Positions 59,514 through 64,000 of a DNA stretch of 64,000 nucleotides are shown piece after piece (the first letter of the stretch is position 1; each line of letters starts with the position of its first letter). The DNA comes from Nocardioides terrigena (lineage in GTDB: Bacteria; Actinomycetota; Actinomycetes; Propionibacteriales; Nocardioidaceae). Both the position numbers and the translations under genes were made by a program. The DNA is taken from the NCBI RefSeq assembly GCF_003047265.1, contig NZ_PZYY01000011.1:1-64000 (forward strand). Direction: 5' to 3'. Below the pieces are notes generated by a model, which had not been told where the DNA came from, searched no databases, and saw only the letters and a program-made list of their open reading frames with translations.

Positions 59514-60406
59514 GTGCTCGGTCCTCGCGCGGGGGGTGAGGAGGACTGTACGGCCCGGGAGCGGAACCGGGGCTGACATCGCGCACACCAGAACACATTG
59601 CGTCCGGCCAGCACCTCGGTGCGCACGGTGGAGCCACACACCAGGCAGGGCTGGGAGGTGCGCCGGTAGACGTAGACCTCGCCGCCGTGGTCGTCGACGC
59701 GGGGCTCGCGGCCCATGGCCTCCGGCGTGTGCTCGGGACGCACGGTGTCGATCCGGTTGGCGACGACGCCCTCCCCCATCAGGACGACCAGGTCGTCCCA
59801 GATCGCCCGCCACTGGCCGACCCGCAGGGTCGCGCCGGGCCGCAGCGGGTGGAGCCCGTGCCGGAACAGCACCTCGGCCCGGTATACGTTGCCCACCCCC
59901 GCCAGGACGGCCTGGTCCATCAGCAGGTCGCCGATCGGCCGCTGGCTGGCCTTGATGCGGCGCCAGGCACGCTGGGGGTCGGCGTCGACGCGCAGCGGGT
60001 CGGGTCCGAGCCGGGCGAGGATCTCGTCGCGCCTGGCCGGCCCGACGAGCTCGCACTGCGTGGCGCCGCGGAGGTCAGCGTACGCCGCCGTGCCCGAGCC
60101 GGGGACGCCGTCGCCGGGAGCGACGATGCGGAGCCGGACCTGGCCGACCGGTGGCGGCACCTCGTCGACGCCGGCGTGCACGTCGAAGGTGCCGATCAGC
60201 CCGAGGTGCACGTGGACGAGGTGGTCGTGCTCGAGCTCGACGAAGAGGTGCTTGCCCGCTGAGTCGGCGCCCACGAGCACGCTGCCGTCGACGACGGCGG
60301 CGTCCGCGGCGAAGCGGCCCTGAGGGCTGCCGACGCGCACGCGACGGCCCGCGAAGGCGGTGTCGAGGTCGGTGGCGAGCCGCCGGAGGGTGTGCCCCTC
60401 AGGCAC
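59510..60406 (-). CDS. nei: endonuclease VIII-like DNA glycosylase
   Basis: This 298-residue base-excision repair enzyme has the catalytic N-terminus PEGHTLRRLA; Pro2 and Glu3 act after removal of the first residue. H2TH-domain sequences around QAVLAGVGNVYRAEVLF follow, with a C-terminal zinc finger CLVCGSTVRTEV...FWCARCQ. It removes oxidised pyrimidines. The GTG start lies within the last 8 bases of rpiB, and its end overlaps the phosphatase gene, so the three are coupled. Confidence 0.93.
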   Translation of the reverse strand: MPEGHTLRRLATDLDTAFAGRRVRVGSPQGRFAADAAVVDGSVLVGADSAGKHLFVELEHDHLVHVHLGLIGTFDVHAGVDEVPPPVGQVRLRIVAPGDGVPGSGTAAYADLRGATQCELVGPARRDEILARLGPDPLRVDADPQRAWRRIKASQRPIGDLLMDQAVLAGVGNVYRAEVLFRHGLHPLRPGATLRVGQWRAIWDDLVVLMGEGVVANRIDTVRPEHTPEAMGREPRVDDHGGEVYVYRRTSQPCLVCGSTVRTEVLAGRNVFWCARCQPRFRSRAVQSSSPPARGPST

Positions 60407-60908
60407 CCGCGGAGCCCTGGAGAGCCGAGGCGGGCAGCGGCGGCAGCTCACCGCTGGCGTCGTACGTCGAGAGCTGGCCGATCCGGCGGACGTGGCGCTC
60501 GTCCTCGGTGAACGGCGTGGAGAGGAAGACCTCCACGAAGCGCACCATGTCCTCCACGGAGTGCATGCGACCGCCGACCGAGACGACGTTGGCATCGTTG
60601 TGCTCGCGGGCCAGGACCGCGGTCTCCTCGGACCACACCAGGGCGCACCGGATGCCCTCGACCTTGTTGGCGGCCATCTGCTCGCCGTTGCCCGACCCGC
60701 CGATCACCACGCCGAAGCTGTCGAGCCCCTCGGCCCGGTCGCCCGCGACACCCTCGGCCGCCCGCAGGCAGAAGCACGGGTAGTCGTCGAGGGCGTCGTA
60801 GACGAAGGGGCCGTGGTCGACGGGCTCGTAGCCGTGGTCGACGAGCCAGGTCATCAGGTGGTCCTTGAGCTCGAGGCCGGCGTGGTCGGAGCCGAGGTGT
60901 ACGCGCAT
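60399..60908 (-). CDS. rpiB: ribose-5-phosphate isomerase B
   Basis: This 169-residue RpiB/LacAB-family enzyme interconverts ribose- and ribulose-5-phosphate. MRVHLGSDHAGLELKDHL is the phosphate-binding start, VVIGGSGNGEQMAANKV the anion loop, and AREHNDANVVSVGGRMHS the conserved histidine region. The length fits. It is the first gene of rpiB-nei-phosphatase. Confidence 0.94.
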   Translation of the reverse strand: MRVHLGSDHAGLELKDHLMTWLVDHGYEPVDHGPFVYDALDDYPCFCLRAAEGVAGDRAEGLDSFGVVIGGSGNGEQMAANKVEGIRCALVWSEETAVLAREHNDANVVSVGGRMHSVEDMVRFVEVFLSTPFTEDERHVRRIGQLSTYDASGELPPLPASALQGSAGA

Positions 60909-60922
60909 GGCCAGATCATCTC

Positions 60923-60954
60923 AAGCCCCCTCGCCACAAGCGGCTGCGGGGCTT
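60923..60954. repeat. secondary stem-loop before rpiB
   Basis: AAGCCCC at 60923-60929 pairs with GGGGCTT at 60948-60954 around an 18-base loop that has its own GCC/GGC pairing. It lies between the hydrolase terminator and the rpiB start. Confidence 0.4.
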
Positions 60955-60956
60955 CG

Positions 60957-60999
60957 CACGCCGGTTCCGCCTCGACTACGTCGAGTCGAAACCGGCGTG
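60957..60999 (-). terminator. 20-bp inverted repeat centred on a stop codon
   Basis: The arms at 60957-60976 and 60980-60999 match at 18 of 20 positions around a 3-base loop. The TAG stop of the hydrolase gene (60976-60978) sits in the loop, so the last codons form the 5' arm. There is no T-run. Confidence 0.65.
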
Positions 61000-61863
61000 C
61001 TCGAGGTGCTGGTCGAGGAACCCTGAGACCTGCCTCACGAGCGGTTCGGACGCGGTGAAGGTGTCGTGCCGGTAGAAGCCGTGAGTCTGCCCGAGGCACC
61101 GGATACCGACGGTCTCGACACCCTCCTCGGCGAGCCTGCGGGCCAGCTCCTCGCCCTCGTCCCGGAGCGGGTCGTGCTCGGCGGTGGCGACGAGGGTCGG
61201 CGGCAGCGTCGCGAGGCGCTCGGAGCGCAGCGGGGCGACGTCGGGGTCGTCCCAGGCCGACTCGTCGGCGTACTGCTCCCAGTACCACCGCGCCTCGGCG
61301 GGGTCGAAGCCGCTGGCCTCGCCCTCGTCGTACGACGGGTGGCCGGCGCGCGGTTCGAGGAACGGGTAGACCAGGGCCGTGGCCGCGAAGAGGCCGGGGT
61401 GCCGGAGCGCGGCGACCAGCGCGAGGTTGGCGCCGGCGGAGTCGCCGTGGACGGCCCAGCGACCCGGCAGGTCCTGCCGGCCCAGCCACCCCAGGACCGC
61501 GTCGACGTCGTCGGGCGCGGCGGGAAAGCGGTGCTCAGGGGGTCGCCGGTAGTCGACGCTCAGCACCCGGCGGCCGCACCGGTTGGCGAGCCGGCGACTG
61601 AAGCCGTCGTGGACGTCCACGTCGTTGAACACGAACCCGCCACCGTGCAGGTGCACCACCACGCCGTCCCGCGCCCCGGTCGGTACGTAGAGCCGGCACG
61701 GCACGCCGTCGGCGTCCACGTCCTCGACCGCGCCGACCTCCTCGCGGGGCAGCTCGAGGCTGGCCAGCCGCACCGCCTCGCGGTGGGCGGCCAGGTCGAA
61801 GCCGGGAGCTCGGAAGTCGGGACCGGTGTCGGCCGCCACGGCCGCGCGCACGTCGGGATACAT
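60976..61863 (-). CDS. HSL-family alpha/beta hydrolase (esterase)
   Basis: This 295-residue hormone-sensitive-lipase-type esterase has the oxyanion motif VVHLHGGGFVFND, the nucleophile VHGDSAGANLAL (GDSAG), Asp in ATAEHDPLRDEG and His in GQTHGFYRH. It has no signal peptide, so it is intracellular; short-chain esters are typical substrates. It starts 7 bases after CAGACT (61871-61876). The final codons form one arm of a terminator hairpin. Confidence 0.92.
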   Translation of the reverse strand: MYPDVRAAVAADTGPDFRAPGFDLAAHREAVRLASLELPREEVGAVEDVDADGVPCRLYVPTGARDGVVVHLHGGGFVFNDVDVHDGFSRRLANRCGRRVLSVDYRRPPEHRFPAAPDDVDAVLGWLGRQDLPGRWAVHGDSAGANLALVAALRHPGLFAATALVYPFLEPRAGHPSYDEGEASGFDPAEARWYWEQYADESAWDDPDVAPLRSERLATLPPTLVATAEHDPLRDEGEELARRLAEEGVETVGIRCLGQTHGFYRHDTFTASEPLVRQVSGFLDQHLEHAGFDST

Positions 61864-61870
61864 GCCGACC

Positions 61871-61876
61871 AGTCTG
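61871..61876 (-). promoter_or_regulatory. -10 box of the HSL esterase gene (leaderless)
   Basis: CAGACT on the minus strand ends 7 bases before the ATG at 61863. Confidence 0.5.
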
Positions 61877-61894
61877 CCGCGGCCCCGACCGGGG

Positions 61895-62560
61895 TCAGCG
61901 CACGATCTTGAAGTTGAACGTCGCGGTACCCAGCGAGCCCATGAGCCGCAGCCACACCGGCAGGAGCATCTCGGTGCCGCGCGCCGTGGTGATGTCGCCG
62001 AGGTCGATCACGTCGGTGTGCCCGAACTCGGTGAGCATCGCGGTCGCCGCCGCCTTGGCCCCGGCATCGTTGCCGGACACGAAGACCGTGCTGGCCTCGG
62101 GCAGGCCGTCGGGGCGCACCATCAGCTCGGCGGTGAGGGTGTTGAGCGTCTTGACGACACGCGCACCGGGGAACGCCCGCTGGATCTGCTCCCCCAGCGA
62201 GTCGGTGTCCTTGACGAAGAGGGTGGGCGGGAACCCGGCCGAGAAGTCCAGCGGGTTGCTGATGTCCACCAGCACCTTGCCGTCCAGGTTGTCGGCACCG
62301 GCGGCGGCCAGCAGGTCGAGCGCGGCGAGACCGCTGCCCGCGTGGACGACGACCTCGGCCCCGGCGGCGGCCTCGGTGAAGGTGGCCAGGGCGACGTCAC
62401 CGTGCCCGGCGGCCCACGCGGCGTACGGTGCGTCGCCGTCGGTGCGGGCGAGGGTCGCGGCGGGGTCCCGGGTGCCGACGACGACGTCGTGGCCGAGCTC
62501 GGCGAGGCGACCGGCGATGGCGCGACCGACCATGCCGGTGCCGAGGACTGCGTACTTCAT
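61895..62560 (-). CDS. NADP-binding oxidoreductase (F420-dependent NADP reductase-like)
   Basis: This 221-residue protein has a Rossmann fold beginning MKYAVLGTGMVGRAIAGRLAELGHDVVVGTRDP (GxGxVG with Arg after strand 2, favouring NADP). VLVDISNPLDFS and ARVVKTLNTLTAELM follow, the layout of the NADPH:F420 oxidoreductase/NAD-binding domain family. Many relatives act on other substrates, so F420 use is a guess. GGAGG lies 5 bases before the ATG. It is divergent from, and almost certainly repressed by, the TetR gene at 62663. Confidence 0.85.
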   Translation of the reverse strand: MKYAVLGTGMVGRAIAGRLAELGHDVVVGTRDPAATLARTDGDAPYAAWAAGHGDVALATFTEAAAGAEVVVHAGSGLAALDLLAAAGADNLDGKVLVDISNPLDFSAGFPPTLFVKDTDSLGEQIQRAFPGARVVKTLNTLTAELMVRPDGLPEASTVFVSGNDAGAKAAATAMLTEFGHTDVIDLGDITTARGTEMLLPVWLRLMGSLGTATFNFKIVR

Positions 62561-62590
62561 GGGTTCCTCCAGGGGAGAGCGGGCGGTCAA

Positions 62591-62608
62591 GCAGACAGAT
62601 CTGTCTGC
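62591..62608. promoter_or_regulatory. TetR operator O1
   Basis: GCAGACAGATCTGTCTGC is a perfect 18-bp palindrome just downstream of the expected start point of the minus-strand oxidoreductase transcript (TAGCGT -10 box at 62618-62623). Confidence 0.8.
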
Positions 62609-62625
62609 ACGATCGAGACGCTAGC

Positions 62626-62639
62626 AGACAGATCTGTCT
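62626..62639. promoter_or_regulatory. TetR operator O2
   Basis: AGACAGATCTGTCT is a perfect 14-bp palindrome identical to the core of O1 and centred 33 bp away, about three helical turns. It covers the -35 region of the tetR promoter and lies upstream of the oxidoreductase -10 box. Confidence 0.8.
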
Positions 62640-62649
62640 ACTCACAAGG

Positions 62650-62655
62650 TAGGGT
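62650..62655 (+). promoter_or_regulatory. -10 box of the TetR gene (leaderless)
   Basis: TAGGGT ends 7 bases before the ATG at 62663. Operator O2 lies 10 bases upstream of it. Confidence 0.6.
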
Positions 62656-62662
62656 GGAGACC

Positions 62663-63241
62663 ATGTCCTCCCCCACCGTCGCTCCTCCCGCGCGCGAGCG
62701 GATCCTCACGACCGCGTTCGCGCTCTTCTACGCGCACGGCATCCGCGGCGTGGGGATCGACCGGATCATCGCGGAGTCCGGCGTCGCCAAGGCGACCTTC
62801 TACAAGCACTTCCCCGCCAAGGACGACCTGGTGCTCGCCTACCTCGACCGGGTCGACGAGGCCTGGTCCGGGCAGCTCCACGAGGCGGCCGCGGCGGCAG
62901 GCCCCGACCCGGCAGCGCAGTTGGTGGGCGCCTTCGACGCGCTGGGCAACGCGTGCCGCCGGGACGGCTACCGCGGGTGCGCGTTCATCAACGCGGCCGC
63001 GGAGAACCCCGCCGGCAGCCGCATCCACGACCGCACCCTCGCCCACAAGGAGGCCGTGCGCTCCTGGCTGACCGGGCTGGCCGACGAGGCGGGAGCCGCC
63101 GACCCGAGCGTCCTGGCCCGCACCCTCACCCTGCTGCTGGACGGCGGACTCGCCAGCGGCGCCCTCGACGCCCAGCCCGACGCCCCGGTCGCGGCCCGCG
63201 CCGCGGCGGCCGCGCTCGTCGCCGGGGCGACCGCCCGCTGA
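62663..63241 (+). CDS. TetR-family transcriptional regulator
   Basis: This 192-residue repressor has an N-terminal TetR helix-turn-helix, RERILTTAFALFYAHGIRGV followed by DRIIAESGVAKATFYKHFPAKDDL. A ligand-binding domain with GCAFINAAAENP follows; the single visible Cys near residue 110 might sense thiol-reactive ligands (speculative). I chose the ATG at 62663 because of the -10 box 7 bases upstream and the family alignment; the long frame upstream of it is non-coding. Its target is probably the divergent oxidoreductase plus itself. Confidence 0.94.
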   Translation: MSSPTVAPPARERILTTAFALFYAHGIRGVGIDRIIAESGVAKATFYKHFPAKDDLVLAYLDRVDEAWSGQLHEAAAAAGPDPAAQLVGAFDALGNACRRDGYRGCAFINAAAENPAGSRIHDRTLAHKEAVRSWLTGLADEAGAADPSVLARTLTLLLDGGLASGALDAQPDAPVAARAAAAALVAGATAR

Positions 63242-63245
63242 CCGG

Positions 63246-63722
63246 TCAGGACGGCAGGCGCAGGTCCTTCTCGAACCACCAGCCGGCGTCGGGGTTGCCG
63301 TTGTAGTCCTCGACCTCGCGGTAGCCCGACGAGCGGTAGAGAGCGACGGCCGGTGCCATGTCGCGGCCCGTGTCCAACCGGGCCACGGACGCGCCGAGGG
63401 CCACCGCCTCGGCCTCGAGGCGGGCGACGAGGCGCCGGGCCAGGCCTCCCCCGCGCGCCGACGGGTCGACGTACATCCGCTTGACCTCGGCCACGGCGGG
63501 CGAGAGCAGGCGCACGCCACCGCAGGCGACAGCTTCGTCGCCGCGCCAGCCGACCAGCCAGGCGCCGGACGGCGCACGGAGCTGGTCGGGGGTCACCCCG
63601 CCGGTCCAGCCGTGGTTGAGGACCACACCGAGCGAGACGAGCTCGGCCTCGTAGGCCGCGAGCAGCCGCACCGACTCCGCCGAGTCGGCGGCGTCGGTGC
63701 GCAGCTCGACGTCAGCCGCCAA
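63246..63722 (-). CDS. GNAT family N-acetyltransferase
   Basis: This protein of about 158 residues shows the GNAT layout AWLVGWRGDEAVACGGVRLL, then AEVKRMYVDPSARGGGLARRLVARLEAEA as the acetyl-CoA loop, and LDTGRDMAPAVALYRSSGYREVEDYN. No ATG fits; a TTG at 63722, inside the last 11 bases of metG, is the best start and gives a full N-terminus. The substrate is unknown. Its stop and that of the convergent tetR share the palindrome TGACCGGTCA (63239-63248). Confidence 0.85.
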   Translation of the reverse strand: MAADVELRTDAADSAESVRLLAAYEAELVSLGVVLNHGWTGGVTPDQLRAPSGAWLVGWRGDEAVACGGVRLLSPAVAEVKRMYVDPSARGGGLARRLVARLEAEAVALGASVARLDTGRDMAPAVALYRSSGYREVEDYNGNPDAGWWFEKDLRLPS

Positions 63723-64000
63723 CGCGGGCCAGCTCCTCCTCGACCACCGAGGGGTCCAGCTTGGTGAAGACGGGGGTCGGCTTGTCGACCTTCGCGCCGA
63801 CCGTGACGGGTCGCGACGCCCACGCCGGGGTCGCGGCGTAGTCACCGGTGATGACGGGGTACGACATGAGGCCGGCACCGTTGTCGGGCTCGAGCTCGTC
63901 GACCTGCTCGATCCGCGGCATCGGCATGAACTCGCCCTCCCCGCCCAGGACCAGGTGCACCTTGTTGGCCGCGTGCGGGAGGAACGGGGACAGCATGGTG
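63712..64000 (-). CDS. metG: methionyl-tRNA synthetase, C-terminal part (runs off the window)
   Basis: Only the last 96 or so residues are present. LSPFLPHAANKVHLVLGGEGEF corresponds to the end of the anticodon-binding domain of MetG, and TPVFTKLDPSVVEEELARV is the typical C-terminus of the short actinobacterial form without a tRNA-binding extension. The catalytic HIGH and KMSKS motifs are outside the window. Confidence 0.85.
   Translation of the reverse strand, partial: TMLSPFLPHAANKVHLVLGGEGEFMPMPRIEQVDELEPDNGAGLMSYPVITGDYAATPAWASRPVTVGAKVDKPTPVFTKLDPSVVEEELARVGG

Overview
The window is very GC-rich, densely coded DNA from an actinobacterium, most likely a Nocardioides-type member of the Propionibacteriales. 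The evidence is the housekeeping order (ndk, mreBCD, mrdA, rodA, radical SAM, DUF2344, rne, rplU, rpmA, obg, proB), the folC/DUF4233 and clpX/clpP2/clpP1/tig neighbourhoods, frequent GTG starts, and many start codons placed 7 bases behind a TANNNT-like -10 box. That assignment rests on gene content read by eye, not on a database search.

Layout. 1-6.2 kb: the tail of a probable IS110-family transposase, a small alpha/beta hydrolase, a sulfur operon (cysteine desulfurase, mnmA, core methionine-synthase-like protein), a predicted lipoprotein metallopeptidase and a nucleotidyltransferase-fold protein. 6.2-14.6 kb: proB, obg, rpmA, rplU, a very long RNase E with disordered arms, and the DUF2344 partner of the radical SAM protein. 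14.6-31.5 kb: an accessory block that separates DUF2344 from its usual radical SAM neighbour. Its centre (15.8-28.5 kb) is a surface-glycan cluster: a GT-C-like membrane protein, several glycosyltransferases, a flippase, DUF2304, an acyltransferase, a nucleotide-sugar epimerase and methyltransferases. Next come a lipoprotein esterase, a frameshifted spheroidene-monooxygenase-like gene and DUF4166. 31.5-42 kb: radical SAM, an exported nuclease-fold protein, the rod-shape operon mreB-mreC-mreD-mrdA-rodA, a lipoprotein and ndk. 42-49.5 kb: a divergent PPOX/MocR pair, DUF4233, folC, a GNAT protein and valS.

49.5-58.4 kb: two paralogous alanine-rich single-pass surface proteins lie between valS and clpX. 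One has a recent internal duplication of about 820 bp, and both share an upstream motif at the same distance. They are followed by clpX, clpP2, clpP1 (with a ClgR-like box), a lipase, tig and tRNA genes for Pro(TGG) and Gly(TCC). 58.4-64 kb: a SpoIIE/PP2C phosphatase, nei, rpiB, an HSL-type esterase, an NADP-binding oxidoreductase divergent from a TetR regulator with two perfect operators, a GNAT protein and the 3' end of metG.

Systems of most interest are: the glycan block breaking conserved synteny; the alanine-rich surface protein pair with its shared promoter motif; the core MetE inside a tRNA-thiolation operon; the long structured leader of rne; and the self-contained TetR/oxidoreductase switch. 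I found no CRISPR array, prophage or obvious defence island.
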